The notes: generated by a model not told the origin, from the sequence alone. DNA of 64,000 nt from Sporomusa malonica (GCF_900176355.1 NZ_FWXI01000004.1:124001-188000); one strand, 5' to 3'. Shown: positions 18,299 to 27,703, numbered from the stretch's first letter. Numbers and translations: made by a program.

Positions 18299-18326
18299 AT
18301 TATAACACCAATTTCTGCCAAATCAA
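18299..18326 (-). promoter_or_regulatory. Sigma-A promoter of the nag/mur operon
   Basis: On the minus strand, TTGATT (18326-18321), 16 bases, then TATAAT (18304-18299). It sits about 65 bases upstream of nagR. Confidence 0.7.
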
Positions 18327-18385
18327 TATTAATTTTATAATATTTTATTTATTCGTAAAATTCCACTGCCAAAAGGGCCTATACC

Positions 18386-19246
18386 TCAGCCATAATACAA
18401 CTGCATCAGGTGTTCTACCGCATTAGCCACACCATGGTTTTCATTTGTGTCTGTTACCATGTTGCAATTTTTTTTGATATCAGCCCGAGCATTGCCCATG
18501 GCCACACTAAACCCTGCTGCTTCAAACATTGACACATCATTATAGCTGTCCCCGATAGCCACAGCCCTGTCCACCGAAATCCCCAGCGTCTCGGCCAGGG
18601 TTTTCAAACCATTTCCTTTGCTGGCCGCCCGATTCATAAGTTCAAAATTATGATCCATTGAGGAAACCACAGTCAAATCCTCACTATCGCCGAACTTGGC
18701 ATAGCCAGCCTTTACCCGCATGGCATTTGCAGCAAAGACATACACCTTATAGTAGCTATCATTCTTTTCCAATATCTGTTGATACCGGTCAACCAGCTTG
18801 ATGGATCGGTAAATTTTTCCGGCTTCAGACCGAAGCTGGGATAAATCCTGCAGGGGATTGCTCTGCTCAAACTGTTGTATTTCCTGCTCTAGCCACTGCC
18901 GTCCATACTCCGGGCTCCAAATAGCCCCTTCAGCTGACACTTCATAGTAATACCGGTTCTCTTCGAGCCAGCTAACAATATGCGCTGTTGTTTGTTTATC
19001 AATCGTTACCGCTAATAGCTTGCGACCTGCCTGAGAGTGAACTAACGCTCCGTTTGAACTAATTACATGAGCTGTAATACCTGCCTGCCGACAAAAGTCA
19101 ACAGCCTCACGATATGTTCTCCCAGTGGCAATAGCTACTTCTACCCCCAGTGCCTGGGCGCGTTTAATGGCTGTTGCATTTTTCCGGCTAATTTGGTCCT
19201 GACGACCTAACAAAGTACCATCCAAGTCAATAGCAATAAGTTTCAA
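18386..19246 (-). CDS. HAD-superfamily Cof-type sugar/nucleotide phosphatase
   Basis: A 286-residue Cof/YbiV-type HAD hydrolase. Motif I is IAIDLDGTLLG at the N-terminus, motif II is AIATGRTYREAV, and motif III/IV is GNGLKTLAE followed by AVAIGDSYNDVSMFE. A cap domain of the IIB type occupies about residues 85-190. These enzymes dephosphorylate sugar phosphates or nucleotides with low specificity. TTG at 19246, with AGGTGG 5 bases upstream, gives the canonical N-terminus; the longer frame to 19321 adds 25 residues unlike the family. It lies upstream of nagR with separate regulation. Confidence 0.9.
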   Translation of the reverse strand: MKLIAIDLDGTLLGRQDQISRKNATAIKRAQALGVEVAIATGRTYREAVDFCRQAGITAHVISSNGALVHSQAGRKLLAVTIDKQTTAHIVSWLEENRYYYEVSAEGAIWSPEYGRQWLEQEIQQFEQSNPLQDLSQLRSEAGKIYRSIKLVDRYQQILEKNDSYYKVYVFAANAMRVKAGYAKFGDSEDLTVVSSMDHNFELMNRAASKGNGLKTLAETLGISVDRAVAIGDSYNDVSMFEAAGFSVAMGNARADIKKNCNMVTDTNENHGVANAVEHLMQLYYG

Positions 19247-19482
19247 AGATACCACCTCACATAGATAATACATTCGTCCTGACATAAAAAAGACCTGCCA
19301 ATTTTTACATTGACAGACCAACTCTCAATTAGACAACTACGGTTTTCTTGGACAAGTTTAAAAAATCAAGCAGGATTTTCTTGGTTTTTGTAGTAATTAT
19401 TAGATTGGAAACAGTTGCCGGAAAAATATATTCCGGCCAATTTGCTAATTCAAAAATTTTTATAAGAGAGGGAGCGACTCGT

Positions 19483-20067
19483 ATGAAATCTTTAAAAGGA
19501 ACTAAAACTGCCGAAAACTTGATGAAAGCATTTGCCGGTGAATCACAGGCTAGAACCCGTTACACCTATTATGCTTCCACAGCAAAAAAAGAAGGTTATG
19601 TGCAAATCTCCAACCTGTTCACCGAAACAGCTGACAACGAGAAAGAACATGCTAAACGTTTCTTTAAATTTCTGCTGGAGGACTTACAAGGAGAAATGGT
19701 CAATATTCACGCTGACTATCCTGTAGCTTGGGGCGACACCAAAGCCAACCTCTTAGCGGCAGCGAAGGGCGAAAACGAAGAATGGGCTGAGCTATATCCG
19801 CACTTTGCCGATGTTGCTGACCAGGAAGGTTTCCCAGCGGTTGCTACTGCCTTCAGAAAAATTGCCGAGGTAGAAAAACACCACGAAGCCAGATACAGAA
19901 AGCTGCATGATAATCTCGTGAACAATACTGTATACCAAAAAAACACTACAGTTGAGTGGAAATGTAATAACTGTGGTTATATTCACACAGGCGACAGCGC
20001 TCCTGAACTCTGCCCTGCCTGCGTTCATCCACAAGGACACTTCGAGGTGTTTGTCGAGACATATTAG
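19483..20067 (+). CDS. rbr: Rubrerythrin
   Basis: A 194-residue non-haem diiron peroxidase of anaerobes. The N-terminal ferritin-like domain carries the diiron ligands ([45 protein letters not shown]). The C-terminal rubredoxin domain has the Fe-Cys4 site in [10 protein letters not shown] and ELCPACVHP. It reduces hydrogen peroxide with electrons from rubredoxin or NADH systems. ATG at 19483 is preferred because GGGAG lies 8 bases upstream; an upstream ATG at 19348 adds a non-family extension. A terminator follows directly. Confidence 0.96.
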   Translation: MKSLKGTKTAENLMKAFAGESQARTRYTYYASTAKKEGYVQISNLFTETADNEKEHAKRFFKFLLEDLQGEMVNIHADYPVAWGDTKANLLAAAKGENEEWAELYPHFADVADQEGFPAVATAFRKIAEVEKHHEARYRKLHDNLVNNTVYQKNTTVEWKCNNCGYIHTGDSAPELCPACVHPQGHFEVFVETY

Positions 20068-20070
20068 TCC

Positions 20071-20124
20071 TAGCAAAAGCAAAGCCGGTACCCTAATCAT
20101 CGAGGGTTCCGGTTTTTATTTTTT
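20071..20124 (+). terminator. Terminator after rubrerythrin, nearly identical to one at 29121
   Basis: CCGG-ACCCT pairs with AGGGT-CCGG across a short loop, then TTTTTATTTTTT follows. The whole element shares most of its bases with the terminator at 29121-29176. Confidence 0.8.
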
Positions 20125-20158
20125 CTTTAAATTGACACCATTTCTCATTTTTTTCATG

Positions 20159-20188
20159 TTGATGAAAATATTTCCAGTATGATACAAT
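20159..20188 (+). promoter_or_regulatory. Sigma-A-like promoter for the acyl ligase gene
   Basis: TTGATG (20159-20164), 18 bases, then TACAAT (20183-20188), about 40 bases before the start codon. Confidence 0.5.
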
Positions 20189-20227
20189 GAACCCATTAGA
20201 TTTATATAATTTGCGAGGAAGTCAACT

Positions 20228-21913
20228 ATGAGTCAATCGCCTTTTTATGATGTCCCAGAGCTAGCAACCTTACAAGATTTAGTTAGTTACTGCGCCAGCA
20301 AGTACGGTGATAAGACAGCCTTTAAATTAAAAGATGGTAAAGCTGTCATTAGCTATTCATACCAAGATCTACATCGAGACACAATGTCTTTTGGCGACAT
20401 GATGCGCCACCTAGACGCTGATGGCAAACACATCGCCGTTGTCGGTGCAACAAGCTACGAGTGGATTGTGACGTATTTAGGCTCTGTAAACGCTGGTAGT
20501 GTCATTGTACCTATCGATAAGGAATTGCCACTTGACGGAATCTGTGACTTGTTGGCCAGAAGTCAGGCCATGTGTTTATTTTTTGATAAGCATCTGGAAA
20601 AACATATCAGCGAAATCGCCAGCCAGGTTCCTGGAATCAAGTATTTCATCGCTATGCACCATCGAGATGATGACGGCAATATCTTGTCCTTTTGGCAAAA
20701 CATCAAAAGATACTGGGGTAACATCTCCAGCAGTAAGCCTGCCCTCATTGGCCCTGATACGATGGCGGCCATCCTGTTTACCTCTGGAACAACCGGTACC
20801 AGCAAAGGCGTTATGCTCAGCCATAGAAACATTATGAGCAGCACACTAGCTGGAGCTGCTGCAATCCAGCTTGACAGCAACCACATTGCCCTCTCTATTT
20901 TACCCATTCATCATACCTTTGAGTTTGGCATGGGCATACTTTGCTCCATGCTGTTCGGCGTGACCATTTGCATCAATGACAGCCTGAAAAACCTGTCCAA
21001 GAACTTCCGTCTCTTTCAACCAACAATGCTTGTGGCTGTGCCGCTAGTCCTCGAAACTATGCTTAAGCAAATCTGGTTTGAGGCCGAACGCAAAGGAAAA
21101 GCCAGGACGTTAGCCTTGCTGCTTACACTAAGCAACTTGCTGCTGAAACTGGGAATTGATGTAAGACGCAAGCTATTTGCCGAAGTACTTGCTGCCTTTG
21201 GCGGACGGCTTGCTGTTATCTTTTATGGCGGAGCCTACTCGCCCCCCACGCTGGTTAAAGAGTTTAATGCTTTCGGAATTAAACTAATCCAAGGCTATGG
21301 CATAACCGAATGCTCACCGCTTGTTGCCACCAACATCGACCGGCAGGTCAAAGCTGATTCTGTGGGCAGAATCGCCTCCTGCTGCCAGGTTAGGATTGAT
21401 GACCCAGACGAAAAAGGCGACGGGGAAATACTGGTTAAGGGCCCTAATGTCATGCTTGGCTACTATAATAATCAAGCAGCTACTGCCGAAACCTTCACTG
21501 GTGATTGGTTTAGAACAGGTGATTTAGGGCACTTGGACAGTGACAATTTCCTGTATATTAGCGGCAGAATAAAGAACCTGATTGTCTTAAAGAACGGGAA
21601 AAATGTTTCTCCTGAAGAAATTGAAGGATATTTTCAAGCTATCTCCTATATCAAGGAACTAGTAGTTTACGCCAAAGAAACAGCCACTGGGGATGAACTG
21701 GCTCTCTTAGCCGAAATTTATCCAGACCAAGACGTCCGAATAAGTATGACTGAAGACGCATTTAAGCAAAAGCTGACTGCTGATATTGAAGCAATCAACC
21801 GAAAATTGCCCATATATAAGCAAGTAAGCGATTTTATTCTGCGCGATACTGAGTTTGAGAAAACCACTACCAAAAAAATCAAGCGGTTTACAGTAAAAAA
21901 AGGGGGTAATTAA
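20228..21913 (+). CDS. AMP-dependent acyl ligase (long-chain acyl-CoA/acyl-ACP synthetase family)
   Basis: A 561-residue ANL-superfamily enzyme that adenylates a carboxylic acid and transfers it to a thiol. Motifs: AAILFTSGTTGTSKGVMLSH near residues 178-197 (P-loop), IQGYGITECSPL near 357, and WFRTGDLGHLD followed by GRIKNLIVLKNGKNVSPEEI near 430-465. A C-terminal Lys-rich segment (TTTKKIKRF) carries the candidate catalytic lysine. An ACP gene starts 1 base after its stop, so the acyl acceptor is probably that ACP rather than CoA. The acid is unknown. It is the first gene of the atypical 20-27.7 kb block. Confidence 0.9.
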   Translation: MSQSPFYDVPELATLQDLVSYCASKYGDKTAFKLKDGKAVISYSYQDLHRDTMSFGDMMRHLDADGKHIAVVGATSYEWIVTYLGSVNAGSVIVPIDKELPLDGICDLLARSQAMCLFFDKHLEKHISEIASQVPGIKYFIAMHHRDDDGNILSFWQNIKRYWGNISSSKPALIGPDTMAAILFTSGTTGTSKGVMLSHRNIMSSTLAGAAAIQLDSNHIALSILPIHHTFEFGMGILCSMLFGVTICINDSLKNLSKNFRLFQPTMLVAVPLVLETMLKQIWFEAERKGKARTLALLLTLSNLLLKLGIDVRRKLFAEVLAAFGGRLAVIFYGGAYSPPTLVKEFNAFGIKLIQGYGITECSPLVATNIDRQVKADSVGRIASCCQVRIDDPDEKGDGEILVKGPNVMLGYYNNQAATAETFTGDWFRTGDLGHLDSDNFLYISGRIKNLIVLKNGKNVSPEEIEGYFQAISYIKELVVYAKETATGDELALLAEIYPDQDVRISMTEDAFKQKLTADIEAINRKLPIYKQVSDFILRDTEFEKTTTKKIKRFTVKKGGN

Positions 21914-21914
21914 C

Positions 21915-22148
21915 ATGTTTGAACAAGTACGGGATATTATCGCCACCTATAAGCGAATTGATCCCAAATCAGTCACTATGGATTCGGCCCTGGTCAAGGA
22001 TTTGGGCCTAAGTTCTCTCGACCTTGTCAGCCTTGTGTCAATTTTCGAAGATACGTTTGACTTTGAGCTGGATGAAGAAGCTATTCCAAAAATCAGCAAA
22101 GTCGCCGACATTGTTCAACTTTTGGAAGAAGCACTAGAAAACAACTAG
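21915..22148 (+). CDS. Acyl carrier protein (stand-alone)
   Basis: A 77-residue acidic four-helix carrier protein. The phosphopantetheine serine is Ser34 in KDLGLSSLDLVSL; the usual DSL motif reads SSL here. It follows the acyl ligase gene without a real gap (GGGGG ribosome site inside the ligase 3-prime end). No fatty-acid synthase genes are near, so it is a dedicated carrier loaded by the neighbouring ligase rather than the housekeeping AcpP. Confidence 0.92.
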   Translation: MFEQVRDIIATYKRIDPKSVTMDSALVKDLGLSSLDLVSLVSIFEDTFDFELDEEAIPKISKVADIVQLLEEALENN

Positions 22149-22156
22149 CGAAAAAG

Positions 22157-23539
22157 TTATGAACTCTCTTTTCCCAGTCTGGAGACAATTGATTTTGTCT
22201 GCCATATGCCGCTTCTATAGCGCAACCAGAGGCCGATAGTGCCGGGAACCCACATGAACGGCTGCGACCACCAGATGCATTGATAACCAATCTGCGGTAT
22301 CACAGCCATCATGTAGGCGGCCGCAATACGCAGCACAAAAATAACAAGCGTACCAACAGTGCTAAACATAACATCACCACTGCCTCTGAGGACACCCGCA
22401 AGAATATTGGTAACAAACACAAAGGCAAAGAAGAATCCGGTTACCGCAAGGTATTGCTGTCCTTGCAGCATAACTTGCTCTGCCATCGCCATATTAGTGG
22501 TATCTGAACTGAGGAATATACCAATAATGCTTTCGCCGAAAACAATAACCAGGCCGCTGCAAAGCACACCGAGGATGCTCCCCATCATTAGGATACGCTT
22601 TACCCCTCTTTCTACCCTGTCAATGTTGCCTGCGCCTATATTCTGCCCGGTAAAAATACCCATGGCCCGGCTAAGATTTAGTGAAATCTGGCTAACTATC
22701 TGTTCGACCCGGAAAGCCACGCTGACAGCAGCGATCGTAACCTCGCCAAAGCTGTTAACAAGGCCCTGCAACGCCAAACCACCCATACCAAGAAATCCTT
22801 GCTGGAGGGCGTTAGGGACACCCTGCGCTAGAGCCATAGATAACAGTATTCTGTCAAAGGTAACCTCACTTAGCTGGATCCGGTAGACAGGCACCTTTAT
22901 GTAGGTATAGACAATCATCATCAGGCTTGCCACACCTTGGGCAATAAAGGTTGACCATGCTGCTCCGGCAACACCCAAACCCCATTCTTTGACAAAGAGC
23001 ACTGCCAACGCAACATTAATCAGCGAAGATATGATTAAGAAATACACTGGCGTCCTGGAGTCTCCCACCGAGCGCAAGAGAAAAGACACCGCATTATAAA
23101 GAAAAACAAATACTAGACCGCCAAAATAAATCTGCAAAAAGACTGTCGCATCTCCAATAATTGTTTCAGGAACTCTGAGCAGTTGTGTTAGTATTGGTTT
23201 TGCCGCAGCTACTCCACCTGCTGATAGGACAAGGCACATCGCAATAAGCGCCAAGAAAGTAGAAAATACGGTATTGCGCAATTCCACTATACGCTTGGCA
23301 CCGAAAAGCTGGGTAACAACAATGGCCATACCAGAGGCAAACCCATTCATGACTACCACTACAAAAAAGATGATTGGCATACTTGTTCCCACAGCAGCAA
23401 GAGCATGGGCCCCGATATATTTGCCGACAATCACGCTATCAATCAAACTATAGACCTGCTGAAAAAAACTACCAATAAACATCGGAATGGTAAACGTAAT
23501 AATCTGTTTTGTCTCATTTCCTTTAGTAAAATCCTGCAT
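22157..23539 (-). CDS. MATE family efflux transporter
   Basis: A 460-residue, twelve-helix MATE pump, unrelated in detail to the MATE at 5518. It begins MQDFTKGNETKQIITF and has FQQVYSLIDSVIVGKYIG in helix 1-2, typical of the bacterial NorM/DinF branch. ATG at 23539 has GAGGTG 4 bases upstream; the longer frame to 23578 is less likely. Its gene converges on the ACP gene (8-base gap) and diverges from the ATPase/GNAT gene, so it sits inside the acyl/amide cluster and could export the product. That link is inference. Confidence 0.88.
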   Translation of the reverse strand: MQDFTKGNETKQIITFTIPMFIGSFFQQVYSLIDSVIVGKYIGAHALAAVGTSMPIIFFVVVVMNGFASGMAIVVTQLFGAKRIVELRNTVFSTFLALIAMCLVLSAGGVAAAKPILTQLLRVPETIIGDATVFLQIYFGGLVFVFLYNAVSFLLRSVGDSRTPVYFLIISSLINVALAVLFVKEWGLGVAGAAWSTFIAQGVASLMMIVYTYIKVPVYRIQLSEVTFDRILLSMALAQGVPNALQQGFLGMGGLALQGLVNSFGEVTIAAVSVAFRVEQIVSQISLNLSRAMGIFTGQNIGAGNIDRVERGVKRILMMGSILGVLCSGLVIVFGESIIGIFLSSDTTNMAMAEQVMLQGQQYLAVTGFFFAFVFVTNILAGVLRGSGDVMFSTVGTLVIFVLRIAAAYMMAVIPQIGYQCIWWSQPFMWVPGTIGLWLRYRSGIWQTKSIVSRLGKESS

Positions 23540-23637
23540 AGCACACCTCAAGGTTCTACTCATCTTTGCCCATTCCATTCTTATTGCACATATACAGGCA
23601 AAATCCTGCTTAGCCGTTACATAATGGAGGATATGTT

Positions 23638-25119
23638 ATGGATATTAGCTGCAGTCCGGAAGTTTCCCTGGCACTGCCCTATAAATCGGAATTTCTCAAC
23701 CTAATCACCAGTTTTGTAACTGAAACTGGACAAGCGTTTGGCGCAAACGAAAAAGAGGCTTTTGCGCTACGTCTGGCTGCTGAAGAAATCTTTGCCTACA
23801 TTATGGAGGCATTTCCCGCTTCAGAAAAAGACGCTGTTTTTCATTTGAAATGCATGGCTGAAACGGACGGCGTTACATTTAGCTTTAGCAACCATGGCAC
23901 GCCGCTTAACGCCCGGTCAACACCGGATTTTACTGTAGACGACATTGAATCGACCATTGCCGGCCTAGGTCTTAGCCTTGTCCAAAAGGTTACAGATAAC
24001 TGCCAGTTTGTTAACTGCGGCAGTGACGGGTGGCTGATCGTCTTTACCAAGCGCCTTGTCGATTTTCATCCAATACTCGCTGGTGAACAACCTAACCCAG
24101 CAAGCGATGCAGCCTCGCCTGCAAACCAGAAGCTGCGCGTATACCGCGCTACCGCGGATCATGTCCCCAGCCTAATTAACCTAGTTTATCGCACCTACCG
24201 TTATTCCTACGCCAAAAGCTACTTTTATGATGATCACAGCCTAAAACAAGCCCTTGAGGAGGAACGCGTTGTTGCCCTAGTGGCCGAGAATGAGCAAGGC
24301 AATATTGTTGGCAACACAGCCGCCTTTTTCGATTCACCGCATGTTGCCGAAATTGGCGGTGTCATGATTGACCCCGAGTATCGTTCCAGTATGGGGATGC
24401 TGCTCTTAGTGAAAGAATCGAAAAAACTCTTTGGCGGCAATTCCTTTAACGACACCCTCTTTTATGCCAGAACAGTCACCACTCACACCTACTCCCAACA
24501 GCTAATGTCTGCCCTCAGATTTGCCCCCCTGGGCCTGCGTCTGTCAGTATATGGTCATGCCAAATTCATCGGCATCGAAGAACACCAGGGGAATCGGGAA
24601 AGCTTGGTTTTTGCCATACTCACCGCCAATCAACAGAACAAGCTGCTCGAAATCTATGCACCACTGTCACATAAAGAGATGATCGGTGAGCTTTTTGCCA
24701 ATACGCCGCTTACTACTACGGTACAGTGCGCTGAGGAAAACACTCTACCGGCCACGCCAACAACACTGACGGTTTCACCCAATGAAAAAGCTCAGTTTGC
24801 CGAAATCTATATTGACGAATTCGGGCAAGACTTTTCGGCTATCTTGAAAAAAGAAACCTTTCAACTGCAGCAGGACGGCTATCTGACCTGCCTTCTTAAT
24901 ATCCCTGCCGATAAACCACAGCCTGCCGACTTAGACAATATGCTAAAAGCAAACAAATTCTTCTTCAGCGGCTTACAGCTGAATAAGCAAGGCCAGTGGC
25001 AGCTAATGTATACTAATCTCTTTCATCAGCGCTTTCAGTTTGCCAATGTCAAACTCTATGACCTGCTAGCCCTGAAATTGCGCGACTATATCGAAGATCA
25101 ATATCTAAGCATCTATTAA
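23638..25119 (+). CDS. HATPase-like / GNAT fusion protein
   Basis: A 493-residue protein. Residues about 1-145 resemble the anti-sigma-factor-type HATPase fold (LRLAAEEIFAYIMEA near 45; GLGLSLVQKVTDNC near 108), although the usual N-box Asn is not obvious. Residues about 165-325 form a GNAT acetyltransferase domain (LRVYRATADHVPSLINLVYR; GGVMIDPEYRSSMGMLLLV). The rest (about 330-493) looks like a second, diverged GNAT-like or mixed domain. GGAGG lies 7 bases before the ATG. The next gene, the ATP-grasp/GH3 fusion, starts 17 bases downstream with its own AGGAGGT. The function is unknown; acyl transfer with nucleotide-controlled regulation is one reading. Confidence 0.75.
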   Translation: MDISCSPEVSLALPYKSEFLNLITSFVTETGQAFGANEKEAFALRLAAEEIFAYIMEAFPASEKDAVFHLKCMAETDGVTFSFSNHGTPLNARSTPDFTVDDIESTIAGLGLSLVQKVTDNCQFVNCGSDGWLIVFTKRLVDFHPILAGEQPNPASDAASPANQKLRVYRATADHVPSLINLVYRTYRYSYAKSYFYDDHSLKQALEEERVVALVAENEQGNIVGNTAAFFDSPHVAEIGGVMIDPEYRSSMGMLLLVKESKKLFGGNSFNDTLFYARTVTTHTYSQQLMSALRFAPLGLRLSVYGHAKFIGIEEHQGNRESLVFAILTANQQNKLLEIYAPLSHKEMIGELFANTPLTTTVQCAEENTLPATPTTLTVSPNEKAQFAEIYIDEFGQDFSAILKKETFQLQQDGYLTCLLNIPADKPQPADLDNMLKANKFFFSGLQLNKQGQWQLMYTNLFHQRFQFANVKLYDLLALKLRDYIEDQYLSIY

Positions 25120-25135
25120 CTACAGGAGGTATACC

Positions 25136-27703
25136 ATGTACGGCTGGATATTACATGACAATACCGAAATACACGAGATTAAACGGGCAGCTGATGAGGC
25201 AGCCAAAGCCAACGTGACCATTGAACTGGTTTATCCTAAAGACATTGACTTGATACTGGATAACACAAATAGCGGCGCAGTCTATGTAAAGGGTGTGAAG
25301 AAACAGCTGCCTGAGTTTGCTTTGGCCGCCTTTCTTGCTGAAGTAGACTATTATAACCTGGCCGTCCTGCGTCAGCTTGACGCTTTAGGCGTGCTATGTA
25401 TCAATACTGCCGATGCTTTGCTAAAATCAGGTGACAAGCTAGTAACATCGCAAATTTTGTTGCAAAAAGGAATTCCGGTCGCTAAAACAGCCTTACTGCG
25501 TCCTGGCAGTGACTTAAAGACCATTGAACGTGAATTTGGCTTACCACTAGTGGTTAAAGTGCTGCGCGGCAGCAAAGGAAAAGGCGTTCTGCTGATCAAT
25601 ACGCTGGGTGAGCTCAAAAACTTAGTTGAACTTTATGAAGCTGGCGGTTTTAGGGATGAGGTGCTTATTCAAGAGTATATTGCTACCACCAAGGGCAGAG
25701 ACCTGCGGGTATTTGTTTGTGGCGGCAAGGCCTTAGGCTGCTTCATGCGTCAAAACGCTGGTGATGGTTTTAAATCTAATATATCTGGCGGCGGGCACGG
25801 TAGCACCCACCCCCTTACTGACGAAATCAAGAATCTGGCCGAACTGGTGGCCCAAACCCTCGGACTCAACATCGGCGGCATTGATCTGCTCTTTGGCCCT
25901 AACGGCTTTATCGTCGGTGAGGCTAACTCACTTCCCGGTTTCCAAGGTCTAGAAGCCGCAACCGGGATGAATATTCCGGGGATGATTTTACGCAGTATTG
26001 CCGCACAGTTGGCATCCCGCCCGGCAGCCCGGTGGCGGATTCAGCAGGTGCTGGCTGAATCCCAGACAATACCACTGCCTCAAGTACTGCTTAGTCTGCC
26101 CAAAACCGTACTACCTGGAGTAGTCCGTTCACTGTTTAGCTCTTGCCCTGAGAGCCAGCAGACTGTGTTATTAGAGATGGTCAACCGCTGTCAGAATACT
26201 GAATTCGGCAAAAATCATAACTTCGCTGCCATCAAATCCATCGAGGATTTCCGTAACCATGTCCCCATTTCCAGTTGGCCTGACTATGAGGCCTACGCCG
26301 AGCGCTTGGCCAATGGCGAGGAAAACATCCTCTTCCCTGGCAAAGCAGAATACTTTATTACCAGCTCTGGTACTTCCTCCAATAAACCAAAAATGATTCC
26401 CGAAAGTACCGCTGGAGCTGCAGCCAAAAAAGCCATATCGGCAGTCCGGCGTTTAGTGACCTTTTCTCTATTTCCTAACTTAACAAAATTGGGGCATTTC
26501 CTGGCCTTATCTAACGCTGCTGCCAATTCAGTAACCCCTGCTGGCATTCCGGTGGGCTTTGCTTCAGGAATAACCCGCTCCCAAGCTGATGCTACCCTGG
26601 CAGCACTTGATGCTTATCCGCCGGAAATCATGGATATTACTGATAGCGAGAGCGTCGATTATCTCATTATGCGGTTTGCCCTATTACATAAAGATATGAT
26701 GGCCATTGTCGGCAACAATGCCGGGCGCATGCGGGTACTGGCCGAATATGCTCAAAAACACGCCCAAGAGTTAATTGACGATATTGCTGCCGGCACTATC
26801 AGCCAGCGTCTGCCAATCTCGCCTGATATCCGTAAGCTGCTGGAAGAAAAGCTGAATCCTGCACCGGAAAGGGCTGCCGAACTCCGTCAAATCCTCGAAG
26901 CTGAGGGAGGCGCGTTTCTTCCCAAAGACTATTGGCCGCACCTTATGATCGCCACCTTCTGGCTGGCAAGCACTGTAGGTACTTATGTTGACGATGTTCG
27001 TCCCCTTCTCGGCCCTAAGGTTACCTATTTGGATGTGGGCTATGGCTCCAGCGAGGTTAAAATAAATATCCCGTTAAAACCGAACGAGCCCTGTGCTCCC
27101 CTGGCGCCCTTCATCGCCTTCTTCGAGTTTTTGCCAGTCACAGGCGGTGAGCCGCTCTTGGCCCATGAGCTAAAAGACGGCGAAATCTATGAATTGATCG
27201 TCACAACCTATTCCGGACTGTACCGCTACAACATGCAAGATCTTATTAAAGTAGGCGGTTTTACCGGCAATACCCCCAATATTGAATTTGTCAGCAAAAG
27301 CACTGAAATTGCCAATATTGCGGATGAAAAAATCCCAGGCTCTGACCTCAATCAGTGTATCCGGGAAATAGCCGCCTCCATGGGCCTACCCTTACGCCAG
27401 TGCCAAATGTCCCCTGACCAAACAAGCAGGCAGTATGTTTTCCTAGCTGAACCGGAGACCCATACTGTGGATTTCCCTGTTGAACAACTCATCACAGAGT
27501 TTGATGAGGCTATGAAAAAAAAGCACTTCGGTTATTCGCTATTTCGTAACCAGCAACTGCTTAATCTGCCTACGCTGCGCCTAATGAAACAAGGCTGGCA
27601 GGAACACCTCTACCAGCAGAGGCTTAAGCCTGGTGTAACAATCGCACAGATTAAGCTGCCGTTTATTGTTAAAACTCTACCTGATTCGACCTGGTTTGTA
27701 TAA
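25136..27703 (+). CDS. ATP-grasp (RimK-like) / GH3 acyl-acid amido synthetase fusion
   Basis: A large two-enzyme protein of 855 residues. Residues about 1-295 form a RimK/LysX-type ATP-grasp ligase: VVKVLRGSKGKGVLLIN near 138, then GIDLLFGPNGFIVGEANSLPG ending near 267 (the family acid and Asn metal ligands, close to RimK NSSPGLEGIE). Residues about 320-855 form a GH3 domain: CQNTEFGKNHNF, the adenylation loop ITSSGTSSNKPKMIP near 407, and TTYSGLYRYNMQDLIKVGG further on. ATP-grasp enzymes make amide bonds through acyl phosphates; GH3 enzymes through acyl adenylates. The fusion therefore has two separate amide-forming activities. No characterised protein with this order is known to me. Substrates cannot be inferred. 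Confidence 0.85.
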   Translation: MYGWILHDNTEIHEIKRAADEAAKANVTIELVYPKDIDLILDNTNSGAVYVKGVKKQLPEFALAAFLAEVDYYNLAVLRQLDALGVLCINTADALLKSGDKLVTSQILLQKGIPVAKTALLRPGSDLKTIEREFGLPLVVKVLRGSKGKGVLLINTLGELKNLVELYEAGGFRDEVLIQEYIATTKGRDLRVFVCGGKALGCFMRQNAGDGFKSNISGGGHGSTHPLTDEIKNLAELVAQTLGLNIGGIDLLFGPNGFIVGEANSLPGFQGLEAATGMNIPGMILRSIAAQLASRPAARWRIQQVLAESQTIPLPQVLLSLPKTVLPGVVRSLFSSCPESQQTVLLEMVNRCQNTEFGKNHNFAAIKSIEDFRNHVPISSWPDYEAYAERLANGEENILFPGKAEYFITSSGTSSNKPKMIPESTAGAAAKKAISAVRRLVTFSLFPNLTKLGHFLALSNAAANSVTPAGIPVGFASGITRSQADATLAALDAYPPEIMDITDSESVDYLIMRFALLHKDMMAIVGNNAGRMRVLAEYAQKHAQELIDDIAAGTISQRLPISPDIRKLLEEKLNPAPERAAELRQILEAEGGAFLPKDYWPHLMIATFWLASTVGTYVDDVRPLLGPKVTYLDVGYGSSEVKINIPLKPNEPCAPLAPFIAFFEFLPVTGGEPLLAHELKDGEIYELIVTTYSGLYRYNMQDLIKVGGFTGNTPNIEFVSKSTEIANIADEKIPGSDLNQCIREIAASMGLPLRQCQMSPDQTSRQYVFLAEPETHTVDFPVEQLITEFDEAMKKKHFGYSLFRNQQLLNLPTLRLMKQGWQEHLYQQRLKPGVTIAQIKLPFIVKTLPDSTWFV

